A DNA stretch of 64,000 nt, taken from contig JHZO01000004.1 in NCBI GenBank assembly GCA_000620945.1, positions 434,001-498,000 of the forward strand, read 5' to 3'. Position numbers and translations under genes: made by a program. Shown here in pieces: positions 25,114-34,127 of this stretch. The notes under the pieces were generated by a model, which saw only the letters and a list, made by a program, of their open reading frames with translations, had not been told where the DNA came from and ran no database searches. Position 1 is the first letter of the stretch. Each line of letters starts with the position of its first letter. The DNA is from [Clostridium] viride DSM 6836. Lineage in GTDB: Bacteria; Bacillota; Clostridia; Oscillospirales; Oscillospiraceae.

Positions 25114-25479
25114 TTACTTGCGTTTTTGTTTCAGCGCCTCTAGGAAGGATTCGCGGAAACTGGGATGATCTGCTTGTGTGGACAAGTTGGTAGAGTTGTC
25201 CAACTCCCAAAGGGTCGCTTCCTCCGGGGTCAGCTCTGCGAGGGTTGTAATCCCCCCAGGCGCTACGCCTAACAGAAGATAGCGTGTGCCGACCTGTACC
25301 AACATTAGGCGCAAGTCGGCTCCCACGGGCAGTTGATCTAAGGTTTGCATATGACGGTTACGCTGCATGCTTCCGAAGGTACCGAACTTCATCCGAGAAA
25401 GGTATTTCGTACAATAATAGGCCAGTGCCAGAATGGCAGCTACCGTGAGCAGCATGCCGAGCAGTGCAAAAATATCCAT
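25114..25479 (-). CDS. fliO: FliO/FliZ-like export-gate assembly protein
   Basis: A 121-residue protein with one N-terminal membrane helix (about 3-23) and a small cytoplasmic domain (MQTLDQLPVGADLRLMLVQV, RYLLLGV) typical of FliO/FliZ. It helps the FliP ring to assemble. It lies between cheY and fliP, as in Bacillus and clostridia. The ribosome binding site is weak. Confidence 0.85.
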   Translation of the reverse strand: MDIFALLGMLLTVAAILALAYYCTKYLSRMKFGTFGSMQRNRHMQTLDQLPVGADLRLMLVQVGTRYLLLGVAPGGITTLAELTPEEATLWELDNSTNLSTQADHPSFRESFLEALKQKRK

Positions 25480-25488
25480 AGAATTGGC

Positions 25489-25854
25489 TTAGGGATTGCC
25501 AACGATGGAGGTCACGGTTTTCAGCACACGTTCTGCCTTAAAAGGCTTCACGATAAAGTCTTTTGCACCGGAACGAACGGCATCGATGACCATGGTTTCC
25601 TGGCCCATGGCGGAACACATAACAATGTTCGCATTGGGGTCTTTCGCCCGAATGGCCTTTAAGGCTTCCAGACCGTCCATATTAGGCATGGTAATGTCCA
25701 TAATGACGAGATCGGGCTGAATTTCCGTGTACTTTTCCAGAGCATCCAGTCCGTCCACTGCTTCATAAAGATCGTTGTAACCGCTTTTGGACAAAGTATC
25801 CTTGATGACCTTGCGCATGAATGCTGCGTCATCTACCAGTAAAATCTTAGCCAT
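25489..25854 (-). CDS. cheY: Chemotaxis response regulator CheY
   Basis: A 121-residue single receiver domain. The acidic pair DD (8-9), phospho-acceptor Asp53 (IMDITMP), the switch threonine/serine (CSAMG) and Lys in VKPF are present. CheY-P binds FliM and FliY at the switch. It is placed between fliY and fliO, as in Bacillus. AAGGATG precedes the ATG. Confidence 0.96.
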   Translation of the reverse strand: MAKILLVDDAAFMRKVIKDTLSKSGYNDLYEAVDGLDALEKYTEIQPDLVIMDITMPNMDGLEALKAIRAKDPNANIVMCSAMGQETMVIDAVRSGAKDFIVKPFKAERVLKTVTSIVGNP

Positions 25855-25897
25855 CGTAAATCATCCTTTTTCAGAATTAGTTTTTGAGGGGGTGTTT

Positions 25898-27292
25898 TTA
25901 TTTTGATTGGAGAATCTCATTGGGGGAGGGGGGACTTAAAATTTCCGTGATTCGAATGCCAAAGTTATCATCCACGACCACCACATCCCCTCGGGCAATG
26001 CAATGGCCATTCACGAACAGATCCACTTGATCACCGGCCAGCTTATCCAGAACCACCAAGGAACCTTTGGTAAACGTGAGAATGTCTTGCACTTTTCTGC
26101 GGGTTCGACCAATCTCAACTGAGATTTCCAAGGGAACGGACATGACAAGGTCAAAGTTCCGGGTTTGTTCCTCACTCAATTGGGATTCCGGATCCAGAGG
26201 AACATACTTTACGGCTTGGGTATTGATCAGCTTCTGCGGAGGTGACTCACGCACAGGTTCCGGCGGATAGTAGTAAGGCGACGGAGGATAGTAAGCCGCC
26301 ATGTTTGGGTCGTATGGGTAAGGTGGATAACCTGGTGGCGGATACCCGGGATAGGAGGGACCTCCAAGCGGAGCTTGGGTCGCCATGGGAGGAGGAACTT
26401 GCGTTGGTGGCGGAGCTTGAGGTGGTGGTGCAGTGGGGGATGCGGTAGGCGCTGGTGGCGGGGCGGGAGTACTGGCGGGGGAAGTGGGGGCGCTGGAAGA
26501 GGCAAGCAGACGCTCGATCTCCTCTTGACTCAAGGAACCTCCAGGTGAAGCAGGGGGAGAAGGTGGGCTTGCGGGGGGAGGGCTGGAAGCACCGGAGAGA
26601 AGTCGTTCGATTTCCTCCTGGCTCAACGAACCGCCGCCCGTGCTAGACGGGGATACTTCTTGCCGGGCTTCGACAGGTGGCGGAATGGGATCGGAATCTT
26701 CTAAGCCAAAGCCGGAAATTAATTCGCGGGCCAAAGCAACGGAGATGACGTTAATGAACTCGCTCTGCATGAAGCCTTCAATGGTAAGCATAAAGCGAAC
26801 CACCACTAAATCGCCAATTTCGGGTGGAAAGTGCTCGGCCTTGAAGGCATCAAAGTTGTCTAGCTCAAAGGACTGTGGGGTTGAAATGTTGACCATGTGC
26901 CCCAGAAAGTCGGATAGGGCCGTGGAAGCAGCACCCATCATTTGATTCATGACCTCACAAACCGCACTAATGGTCAGTTCATTGAGTTCAAACTCATCGT
27001 CTGGGGTTTCACTGCCCATTAAAATATCCACGATGGTCTTTACGTCTTCCCGCTTGAGCAACATAATGTTGCTGCCTTTTAGTCCGGAGACGTATTTGAT
27101 CTCAACACCGACCGCAGGGTCAAGGTTACCCAAGACCAAATCCTTGGCGGAAAGGACAGACACCCGGGGCGTTGTGATATCAACTCGGTGATCCAGCATG
27201 TTGGAGACTGCTGTTGCTGAGGACCCGAGACTAATATTCATAATTTCGCCAATGGCATCAATCTCCATTGGGCTGAAAATATTATTTTCCAT
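25898..27292 (-). CDS. fliY: Switch protein FliY (CheC-like plus FliN) with duplicated docking motif
   Basis: A 464-residue switch protein. The N-terminal CheC-like phosphatase domain (about 1-200) has both centres (D12-x3-E16-x2-N19 and S109-x3-E113-x2-N116). The C-terminal SpoA/FliN domain (about 375-460) forms the switch base. The proline-rich linker (205-360) contains SLSQEEIERLL twice, at residues 222-232 and 253-263. The motif resembles the LSQ-x-EIDALL segment at the N-terminus of FliM and of Bacillus FliY, to which CheY-P binds. Here it is absent from the N-terminus and doubled in the linker. The start overlaps the 3' end of fliM by 11 bp. Confidence 0.94.
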   Translation of the reverse strand: MENNIFSPMEIDAIGEIMNISLGSSATAVSNMLDHRVDITTPRVSVLSAKDLVLGNLDPAVGVEIKYVSGLKGSNIMLLKREDVKTIVDILMGSETPDDEFELNELTISAVCEVMNQMMGAASTALSDFLGHMVNISTPQSFELDNFDAFKAEHFPPEIGDLVVVRFMLTIEGFMQSEFINVISVALARELISGFGLEDSDPIPPPVEARQEVSPSSTGGGSLSQEEIERLLSGASSPPPASPPSPPASPGGSLSQEEIERLLASSSAPTSPASTPAPPPAPTASPTAPPPQAPPPTQVPPPMATQAPLGGPSYPGYPPPGYPPYPYDPNMAAYYPPSPYYYPPEPVRESPPQKLINTQAVKYVPLDPESQLSEEQTRNFDLVMSVPLEISVEIGRTRRKVQDILTFTKGSLVVLDKLAGDQVDLFVNGHCIARGDVVVVDDNFGIRITEILSPPSPNEILQSK

Positions 27293-28304
27293 CCTGTTCT
27301 ACGTCTCCTTCTCGCAATCTGTAGGTTTCTTCAATTTTTATCGCTAGGTTTTTGTTGTAGACCCCCACCCGTCCGTCAAACCAGCGCCGTTCTCCAACGT
27401 TGATATAAACTGGAGAATCTTTGGGACGATTCAAATCTATGACATCGCCAACACTTAAGTGATAGATATCACTTAGGCTCAGACGCGTGCGGCAGAGCTC
27501 CACAACCAGTTGCAGCTCAGAAGTGCGAAGAGAGGAGAAAATGTCTTCTGATTTATCCTCGCTATTTCCTTTTACCGTAGAATTCTCTTTGCTGATGTCG
27601 GCAAAGAGGTTGGTGAGAAGAATGCCAGAGAGGCAGATGCTCAGCCGTCCTTCACAGTTGGGGAAGGAAAGCTTGATGTCCACGATGACCACCGTTTCGT
27701 CCAGGCTGATGAGCTGAACGAGGGTGGGGTTCGTTTCCACCCGGCTAAACTGGAAGTCCAGCGAAATATAGTTCTCCCAACTACTGCCCATAATGGAAAT
27801 GAAGTCGCGCATCAAGGTTTCGTATAGCTTCAGCTCCAAGTCCGTCAGGGTATAATCCACCGGCAGATCATTGTCTGGGTCACCGATGCAACCAATGAGA
27901 CGATCGATCATACTCAATAGAACCGGCCTGGTCACATGCAGCAGGATGGGGGATTCTTCAAGCAATTGGTCACGATACGAGATGTTGGCAACCGTAAGCA
28001 CATCTCCCTCAGTGAGGGCATTGGAAAAATCATAGTAGCGCTGTTCCTCAATGGACTCCAATTCTACATCACAGGCGGTATGAAGCAAGCCGTTGATTCG
28101 ACTGGTCAAGATTCGCGTGTAGCTATCAAAGATACCGCTTAAAATCCGAAGACGATCTTTGGTAAATTTGCGGGGGCTGTAAAAATCGTACTTTCGATAC
28201 TTCTTTTCCTGCTGATCCTCCTTAGGAGGTTCTAAATCCATGGTGCCACTGAGTGCGGCACTGAGCAGGGCATCAATTTGATTTTGGGATAAGACTTCTG
28301 CCAT
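27282..28304 (-). CDS. fliM: Flagellar switch protein FliM
   Basis: A 340-residue switch protein. An N-terminal CheY-P docking peptide (VLSQNQIDALLSAAL, near residues 4-18) is followed by the middle CheC-like domain (about 45-240) and a C-terminal SpoA domain (about 250-335). It links the rotor ring to chemotaxis. ATG 28304 follows GAGGG by 8 bases; a GTG at 28313 overlaps that site. The 3' end overlaps fliY. Confidence 0.95.
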   Translation of the reverse strand: MAEVLSQNQIDALLSAALSGTMDLEPPKEDQQEKKYRKYDFYSPRKFTKDRLRILSGIFDSYTRILTSRINGLLHTACDVELESIEEQRYYDFSNALTEGDVLTVANISYRDQLLEESPILLHVTRPVLLSMIDRLIGCIGDPDNDLPVDYTLTDLELKLYETLMRDFISIMGSSWENYISLDFQFSRVETNPTLVQLISLDETVVIVDIKLSFPNCEGRLSICLSGILLTNLFADISKENSTVKGNSEDKSEDIFSSLRTSELQLVVELCRTRLSLSDIYHLSVGDVIDLNRPKDSPVYINVGERRWFDGRVGVYNKNLAIKIEETYRLREGDVEQDGK

Positions 28305-28333
28305 AGGCGGCACCCTCTTTCACGTGGCAAGCG

Positions 28334-29146
28334 TTACGGTGTTGGCGTTCCCGTTGTGGAAGCCGGATTGGAATTGCTATTGCTGGGCGGCTGTGGAGTT
28401 TGACGCATGGAATAGTACTGAGTAATGCTATCCGACATACTGTTTTCCACATTTTTACCGGAGATCACAAATTCAACGCGCCGGTTCTTTGCTCGCTCCG
28501 CGGAAGTTGCGTTGTCGGAAATGGGGCGCCACTGGCCGTAGCCCAAACTGACTAAGCGAGCCGGATCGATAAAGTTCTTATTTTGCAGGTAGAGCAAAAC
28601 AGTAACGGAGCGATTGGAGGAGAGAAATCGATCCACAGAAGGATCGTTTGGGTCATCGGGTGTTGCTTGGGCGGTGTGACCCATAATGCGAATTTCATCA
28701 ATGGAGGAGCTGACTTTACTGAACAGGCTTGCTAAGTCATCTAAGATGTGAGCACCGTCCGGTCGAAGGGTATAACTATCCCCGTCGAAAAATACGGTAT
28801 TGTTCATGGAAAGAAAGATATAGCCATCGCCCCGGGTCACGGTAATGTCTTTGGTTGCATCTTGCTGAGCAGCATAGCCGGTAAGTTCTTGGTAAAGCTG
28901 ATCAATGGACTCTTTGATGGATTCTTGATCCATGGAGTCCGCAACAAACCCATTTTCCCCAGAGGTCTCCGTGGGGGTTATGATGGCATCTGGATTAAAG
29001 CTTCGGACCAAGGCTTGGTATTTCACCTGATCAATGTTTGACATGGAGTACAGCAGAACAAAGAAACATAAAAGGAGCGTAACCATGTCGCCATAGGTAT
29101 CCATCCAGTTCGCGCCCCCATCGGGACGTTTGTTTTTTTTCGCCAT
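28334..29146 (-). CDS. motB: Flagellar stator protein MotB
   Basis: A 270-residue stator subunit. One N-terminal membrane helix (GDMVTLLLCFFVLLYSMSN) carries the proton-binding aspartate. A plug/linker and an OmpA-type peptidoglycan-binding domain (EIRIMGHTAQ, NRSVTVLLYL, SAERAKNRRVEFVI) follow. ATG 29146 follows AAGGAGGTG by 8 bases. Together with MotA it forms the ion-driven stator. The C-terminal tail is proline/serine-rich. Confidence 0.95.
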   Translation of the reverse strand: MAKKNKRPDGGANWMDTYGDMVTLLLCFFVLLYSMSNIDQVKYQALVRSFNPDAIITPTETSGENGFVADSMDQESIKESIDQLYQELTGYAAQQDATKDITVTRGDGYIFLSMNNTVFFDGDSYTLRPDGAHILDDLASLFSKVSSSIDEIRIMGHTAQATPDDPNDPSVDRFLSSNRSVTVLLYLQNKNFIDPARLVSLGYGQWRPISDNATSAERAKNRRVEFVISGKNVENSMSDSITQYYSMRQTPQPPSNSNSNPASTTGTPTP

Positions 29147-29179
29147 AGGGGACACACCTCCTTACCAAGAACGGTCGCC

Positions 29180-30028
29180 TTATTTCTTGCCCTTTGCTTT
29201 GGATTTGCCAGGAGCTTTCTTCTTCGTGTCAGAAGCACCCATAGAAACCTCACGCTGATGCTGCGTCATAAAGGTCAGAAGTTTTTCCTTGATGAACTTG
29301 GGGTTTTCCCCGGATTGAATGGACATGATGCCGTCCACAATGATCATACGGCAAAGCACTTCTTCCTCGTCACGGGTGCGGAGATTCGATGCAATGGGAT
29401 TAAAGATAATGTGCGCCAAAATACAGCCGTACAGTGTGGTAATGAGCGCAACGCCCATATCCTTGCCCATGGTGCTCGATCCACTGGCACTGGGATCCAT
29501 GTTGTTAAGCATGTTAATAAGACCGATCAGCGTACCCACCATACCAAAGGCAGGCGATACCGCGGATGCCTTTTCATACATACCAATGACGGAGTCATGT
29601 CTTGCCGAGGTCATTTCAATGTCATTGGTTAAGATGGTTCGAACCTTATCCGGATCGTTGGCGTCCACAATGAGCATGATGGCCTGTCGGAAAAAGGGAT
29701 CCTTTTGCTCATTGGCCCGCTCTTCTAGGGAAAGCAGGCCATTTTTACGCGCAACCTGTGCCAGCTCCACCAATTCCTCAATATAAGCAACCGGATTATA
29801 CCGTCTGGTTTGAAAAATAATGGCAAAGTGCTTCGGTATGGCTTTGAGCATGGGGAGAGGGAAGCTGGCCACCACAACGGCAATGGTACAAACCACGACG
29901 ATGAGAACACTGGTGACATCGGCAAAGTTTTTTAATAGACCAAAGTCAAGTCCGCTTCCAGTGAACGTAATGCCATACAGCATGGCTAAAAACGCACACA
30001 CAGTACCAATTAAATAGGTTAAATTCAA
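29180..30028 (-). CDS. motA: Flagellar stator protein MotA
   Basis: A 282-residue protein with four membrane helices, a large cytoplasmic loop and the GMVGTLIGLINML segment of helix 3. It forms the ring of the stator with MotB; ion flow is converted to rotor torque. The start is TTG 30028, with AGGGGTGG 5 bases upstream; an in-frame ATG at 30061 has no such site. The tail is lysine-rich. It is encoded in the fla operon between flbD and motB. Confidence 0.94.
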   Translation of the reverse strand: MNLTYLIGTVCAFLAMLYGITFTGSGLDFGLLKNFADVTSVLIVVVCTIAVVVASFPLPMLKAIPKHFAIIFQTRRYNPVAYIEELVELAQVARKNGLLSLEERANEQKDPFFRQAIMLIVDANDPDKVRTILTNDIEMTSARHDSVIGMYEKASAVSPAFGMVGTLIGLINMLNNMDPSASGSSTMGKDMGVALITTLYGCILAHIIFNPIASNLRTRDEEEVLCRMIIVDGIMSIQSGENPKFIKEKLLTFMTQHQREVSMGASDTKKKAPGKSKAKGKK

Positions 30029-30099
30029 AAAACCACCCCTATGTAGGTGTATTAAACTCATCTACGAGCTTGCCGAATGGATGTATTAGATCAGAAAGC

Positions 30100-30318
30100 T
30101 TACTGCCGCCGGTCGTGGATGGTGATTTCCCGGTAAATATCCTGAACCTTGGCGTTATACTCTGCGATTCTATGAATAATCTCGTCCACAGACTCTTGAA
30201 CGAGGTAATAGTCGTGATTCATCATGACAATTTTTGATTCGGGAATGGTCTCAATGCATTCAATTTGCAAGTGGTTGAGCAGGAATCTCTCTCGGTTGAT
30301 TTTTGTTAACACAATCAT
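30100..30318 (-). CDS. flbD: FlbD/SwrD family protein
   Basis: A 72-residue protein of the FlbD family, short and beta-rich (MIVLTKINRERFLLNHLQIE, SVDEIIHRIAEY). In Bacillus the homologue SwrD raises stator power. It sits between flgE and motA, the usual place. ATG 30318 is preferred over longer starts because AAGGGGG lies 8 bases upstream. Confidence 0.88.
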   Translation of the reverse strand: MIVLTKINRERFLLNHLQIECIETIPESKIVMMNHDYYLVQESVDEIIHRIAEYNAKVQDIYREITIHDRRQ

Positions 30319-30385
30319 GGGTTCCGCCCCCTTTTTATGCTTCCCCCATCCTGGACTTCCCAAGATGGGGGAAGATTGATACGAT

Positions 30386-31495
30386 TTAGCGCTTAATGTT
30401 GACGAGTTCTTCTAACATGGTGTCCGTGACCGTGATGATGCGGGTGTTTGCTTGATAGCCACGCTGGGTAGAGATCATTTCAGAAAACTCCGTGGCAATA
30501 TCGGTGCCAGAGGATTCTAAGCCATTGGTAATGAGTTCGGTGCCACCGGTTCCAAAGATTTTCTGGGCATCGGCATCGTCATCTGCCGCATTGTTTAAGT
30601 TCTGTCCTTTTAGGACGTCACCAATCGAGGCGGGGGCGCAGCTTCCGGCACCTTCCCCAGCCCGGTAGTAAGGGCCCTGAAGGTGGGTCACACCGTTGGG
30701 GTTGGCTACTTTGGCCAGAGCAACGTAACCGACCACAATGGTCTTGCCGTCCGCATTGTTGACGGCGGTAATTTTGCCGGTTTTTCCGTCAATGCTGATG
30801 GAATCTAGGTTCGCGGAAATGGTATCACCTGTGGTGGGATACACGTTGTTGCCGTTGTCATCCACGCCAGGATAGATCGCTTGACCTACCACAAGGGGAG
30901 GAGTCGCAGTTGCATCCTCTTTGGTGTTTGAAATGGGCAAACGAATGGGGACCAGCTGGGTGCTGACCAGAGGATTGTTATCATCGGTCGGCCCTGCAGT
31001 ATTATTTTTACCGCCATCTTCTTTCGCAGCACAGGTCACAAAACCGTAGATTACACTACCGTAGCCATCGACCAAGTATCCTTGGGAGTCGAAGGTGAAG
31101 TTACCAACGCGAGTGAGGTTTAAGTCCTTGGCGTTGGGGACAGCGGTCAGCGTTCCATCATCTTTCAGAACCTGCTTTCCACCAGCCAGGAAAAAGCCGT
31201 CACCGCTAATCATACAGTCGAGGTTGACCCCCGTGGGGACATAGTTTTTGGTGCTCATATCCAAATCAATGGTACCGATATTACAGCCATAACCAATCTG
31301 GGCGGGGTTCATGCCGCCGACTGTGTCCGTGCCGTTGGAGCCGGAACGAACGCTGGTATAGAGAGATTCTTGGAAGGTGGTACGCGCACTTTTATAGCCA
31401 TAGGTATTGACGTTTGCAATGTTGTTACCAATGACGTTTAACTTGTTCATGTGCGATTTGAGACCGGAAACGGCCGCATACATAGCTCCTGTCAT
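30386..31495 (-). CDS. flgE: Flagellar hook protein FlgE
   Basis: A 369-residue hook protein. The N-terminal MTGAMYAAVSGLKSHMNK and ANVNTYGYKSARTTFQESL, the GDGFFLA core and the C-terminal ATEFSEMISTQRGYQANTR coil are all present. It polymerises into the hook, whose length is set by FliK. GAAAGGAG precedes the ATG. It is placed after flgD and the small flagellar-operon gene. Confidence 0.94.
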   Translation of the reverse strand: MTGAMYAAVSGLKSHMNKLNVIGNNIANVNTYGYKSARTTFQESLYTSVRSGSNGTDTVGGMNPAQIGYGCNIGTIDLDMSTKNYVPTGVNLDCMISGDGFFLAGGKQVLKDDGTLTAVPNAKDLNLTRVGNFTFDSQGYLVDGYGSVIYGFVTCAAKEDGGKNNTAGPTDDNNPLVSTQLVPIRLPISNTKEDATATPPLVVGQAIYPGVDDNGNNVYPTTGDTISANLDSISIDGKTGKITAVNNADGKTIVVGYVALAKVANPNGVTHLQGPYYRAGEGAGSCAPASIGDVLKGQNLNNAADDDADAQKIFGTGGTELITNGLESSGTDIATEFSEMISTQRGYQANTRIITVTDTMLEELVNIKR

Positions 31496-31587
31496 AGGAA
31501 TGGTACTCCTTTCGGATGGGCGGCGCCGGGGAGTTCGTCAATCGGACGCGCTCCCGAGGCATCCATACGGTCCTGCCTAACTGTACT

Positions 31588-31980
31588 TTACAGGATCACG
31601 GCGCCGTCAATGTTTGTAAATACATTTTCTTTCATCTCTTCTTGAGACATTGCGGTAATCACGCGGTAATTGGGGACGTTCACAATAAAGGCACGAGTTG
31701 CATCAAAGGCCAAAATGTTTTTGGCTCCTTTGGCTTGCGCTTTCTCCACGGAGTCGGAGAGTTGCGTCAGCAAGGTGTCATCGATCTCGATTCCTCTCTG
31801 TTCCGCCCGAGTGATGGCGTGTTTGGAAAAGGCGAGGGTGGGTGTGGAGCTGTGGGCTTCGGTTTGGCTGAGCTCCTGACGCAATAGTTCGCCAAATTGC
31901 CCCTTCGGGAGGGAAGGAGAAGTGGGAGATTCCCGCAAAGGACGAACAAATTCGTTTTGAGCAGAAATTGGTTTTGTCAT
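31588..31980 (-). CDS. Flagellar operon protein (TIGR02530 type)
   Basis: A 130-residue protein of the small family often encoded between flgD and flgE in Firmicutes. The conserved core is FSKHAITRAEQRGIEI, KGAKNILAFDATRAFIVNVP and RVITAMSQEEMKENVFTNID. The function is not established; export or hook assembly is suggested by position. The start ATG has TAGGTGA upstream. Confidence 0.85.
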   Translation of the reverse strand: MTKPISAQNEFVRPLRESPTSPSLPKGQFGELLRQELSQTEAHSSTPTLAFSKHAITRAEQRGIEIDDTLLTQLSDSVEKAQAKGAKNILAFDATRAFIVNVPNYRVITAMSQEEMKENVFTNIDGAVIL

Positions 31981-32000
31981 TGTATTTTCACCTAACTTGC

Positions 32001-32525
32001 TTATGTGGTTGCCAGGGGAGTCGTTTGCGTTTCCTCGGTCTTGGGTTCTTCTGCCTTAGGTTCCTCTGGCTTGGGTTCCTCTGGCTTAGGTTCTTCCGGA
32101 AGCCGTCCCACGGCCATAATGCTACTGAGCTTATAGCTCACACCATCGACAAAGACAACCGGTTCTCCGCTATAGGTGCCGGTTGCGGTCACCGTGCCTA
32201 CAATCTCTTGCAGCTTTCCAGTCTTATCGAACTGACCAATGGTCACTTCTTTGCCGACGAGGGAAGAGGAGTAGAGCATCGTTGATACGTCGGTCACATG
32301 GGTAATGGCCTGAATGACGGTCATCTGTACCATCATGTTCATCATATCGGTGGTCGAAGCCGCATTTTCCGGATCTTGGTTTTGAAACTGAGCGACTATC
32401 AATTGAAGAAAGTCGTCCATGTCCAACTCGGAAGAGCCTGGCTTTTTGGTGCTACTTGAATTGGGACTTTGCTTGGTGGATGCGGTAGGATTCAGCTGGG
32501 AGATGTCAGCCATATAGCTGCTCAT
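32001..32525 (-). CDS. flgD: Hook scaffold protein FlgD
   Basis: A 174-residue FlgD-type hook cap. The conserved N-terminal core DMDDFLQLIVAQFQNQDPE is present. The C-terminus has the GKEVTIGQF segment and ends in a PEEPK-repeat tail. The usual fibronectin-like domain is short or missing. ATG 32525 follows AAGGAG by 8 bases; a GTG at 32534 overlaps that site. FlgD caps the growing hook. Confidence 0.9.
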   Translation of the reverse strand: MSSYMADISQLNPTASTKQSPNSSSTKKPGSSELDMDDFLQLIVAQFQNQDPENAASTTDMMNMMVQMTVIQAITHVTDVSTMLYSSSLVGKEVTIGQFDKTGKLQEIVGTVTATGTYSGEPVVFVDGVSYKLSSIMAVGRLPEEPKPEEPKPEEPKAEEPKTEETQTTPLATT

Positions 32526-32545
32526 AGAGCACACTCCTTTTCAGG

Positions 32546-33586
32546 TCAACTTGCTTCGGGCTGAAAAGAGACAAGACCCAGACGAAGCTGTTCTAGAAAG
32601 TCTTGCGATTGCTGTTGGTTCTGTGACGATTGCTGTTGTTGCTGCTGAGAATGCTGACGGGCATTCCCTTGCTGATCCTGCTGCTGAAATTGAGAGGGAT
32701 CGGCGTTTTGCACGTCAACGTAAACGGGAGATTGTGTGCTGCTTCGCAAGAGTCCACTTAGTTCCGTCGCGCGGTCACTTAATAGGTTGGTAGCCGCTGT
32801 GGTGGATGCTTTGAGAAGAATTTGCAAGGATCCGTCGTGTGTGCGGGTCATTTCGACCGTTACCGTTCCCAACGACTCGGGCGCCAAACGAAGGGAAAGG
32901 GTCTGTTCCCCTTGCAAAGCTGCCTGTGAGAGCTGTTTGCTTAGCTGCTGCGGAAAGTCGGACGATTGGGTATTCAGGGGGCTACTGTCTCCAACCTTCA
33001 CGGGAATGTGTTCGACACTTCCGAATAAGGGTTTCGAAGCTTGTGACTCAGCGTGTGGGGAAAGTTCCACTTCCACGTCACTTCCAAGGTTCTGGGTTAG
33101 GGCCTCCTTCGATTGCACCGCTTTCGGCAGGGTAAAGGGCTCTGCACTTGCGGCTTGGGGAGAAGAAGCTAGCTTGCCGTTCGTCTCGAGAAGCAATTCT
33201 GGTTGAACTACGGTTTGCTGAGGGAGAAGGGACGTGGGATTACCTTGCGGCCCACTAGTCAGCAGGGTGTCCATAGATGCCGCTGGTTGCAGAGGGGATG
33301 GGGGGGAAGGCACCATGGATTGTACGAACTGTGGCTGGAACAGCAGCAGTGCGGCCAGCTCTTGCAAAGGCTCGGACACATTGGGGGTGCCATTCGGGAG
33401 TTCTGAGGTGGGGATGAGCTGTTCCAGAATATTCCCAGCCTGTGCTTTTTGCTCCACTAATTGCTGAAAGGTGGCATTGGCCGGAGGGGACGGATTCCCA
33501 GCTAAGGTACCCGGGGTAGACGTTGCGCTGGAAGAAGCGGGGGGTTGGGGTGGTGCTGTTGCCATGGAGACATTGGGCATATACAT
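32546..33586 (-). CDS. fliK: Hook-length control protein FliK
   Basis: A 346-residue protein with the FliK layout: a long low-complexity N-terminal ruler region rich in proline, serine and glutamine, and a C-terminal hook-length domain (about 225-300) with LRLAPESLGTVTVEM. A glutamine-rich tail follows. When the hook is finished it triggers the FlhB switch. It is in the conserved fliJ-fliK-flgD order. GGAGGTGA precedes the ATG. A second FliK-like protein is encoded at 50601. Confidence 0.9.
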   Translation of the reverse strand: MYMPNVSMATAPPQPPASSSATSTPGTLAGNPSPPANATFQQLVEQKAQAGNILEQLIPTSELPNGTPNVSEPLQELAALLLFQPQFVQSMVPSPPSPLQPAASMDTLLTSGPQGNPTSLLPQQTVVQPELLLETNGKLASSPQAASAEPFTLPKAVQSKEALTQNLGSDVEVELSPHAESQASKPLFGSVEHIPVKVGDSSPLNTQSSDFPQQLSKQLSQAALQGEQTLSLRLAPESLGTVTVEMTRTHDGSLQILLKASTTAATNLLSDRATELSGLLRSSTQSPVYVDVQNADPSQFQQQDQQGNARQHSQQQQQQSSQNQQQSQDFLEQLRLGLVSFQPEAS

Positions 33587-33646
33587 TCATTTCACCTCCT
33601 TTTCGGAACTTGTTATTTCGCACATGCCAAAGGGCATAGAGCTCAC

Positions 33647-34099
33647 TTAGGAAAATGAGGTCGCGTTATCTCGCGAAAAAGCGAAGAGTTCATCAATGAG
33701 TTGCTCATCCATCTTTTGCACCGCTTGCTGGTAGTTCTGAAATTTCTTGTCACGCAATAGCTCCAGAGAGGACGTATCGATTTTGGATTCTATCAGCTTG
33801 GCGTGCAGTTCCGTTTCTTGCAATTTTAACGCGTGCAAGCTTTCTTCCTCTTTGCGGATCTCCTGTTCCAAAACGGACAGGCCAACCTCATAAGAGATAG
33901 CACCGGCAATGGTTAACCCGTGTAGCTTTCGTTCGCGAAACTCTTCGTTGGTCTTCCGATAGCGCTGCCGTGCTTTTTCCAGAACTTCTTCTTGTTGGTG
34001 CACCTTCGAAAGCAAAAGACCATATTCAATTTGCAGGGAGTCCATAGCTTTTTGCTTGTAATCAAGCACGGTTTCCAAGGAAAAGCGAAATTGCTTCAT
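33647..34099 (-). CDS. fliJ: Flagellar export protein FliJ
   Basis: A 150-residue, mainly coiled-coil protein with heptads along most of its length (RFSLETVLDYKQKAMDSLQI is the FliJ-type N-terminus). FliJ sits in the FliI ATPase ring and couples it to the export gate. It directly follows fliI. AAGGGA precedes the ATG. Confidence 0.9.
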   Translation of the reverse strand: MKQFRFSLETVLDYKQKAMDSLQIEYGLLLSKVHQQEEVLEKARQRYRKTNEEFRERKLHGLTIAGAISYEVGLSVLEQEIRKEEESLHALKLQETELHAKLIESKIDTSSLELLRDKKFQNYQQAVQKMDEQLIDELFAFSRDNATSFS

Positions 34100-34127
34100 C
34101 GGGGCATGTCCCTTTCTGATCTAAGCA

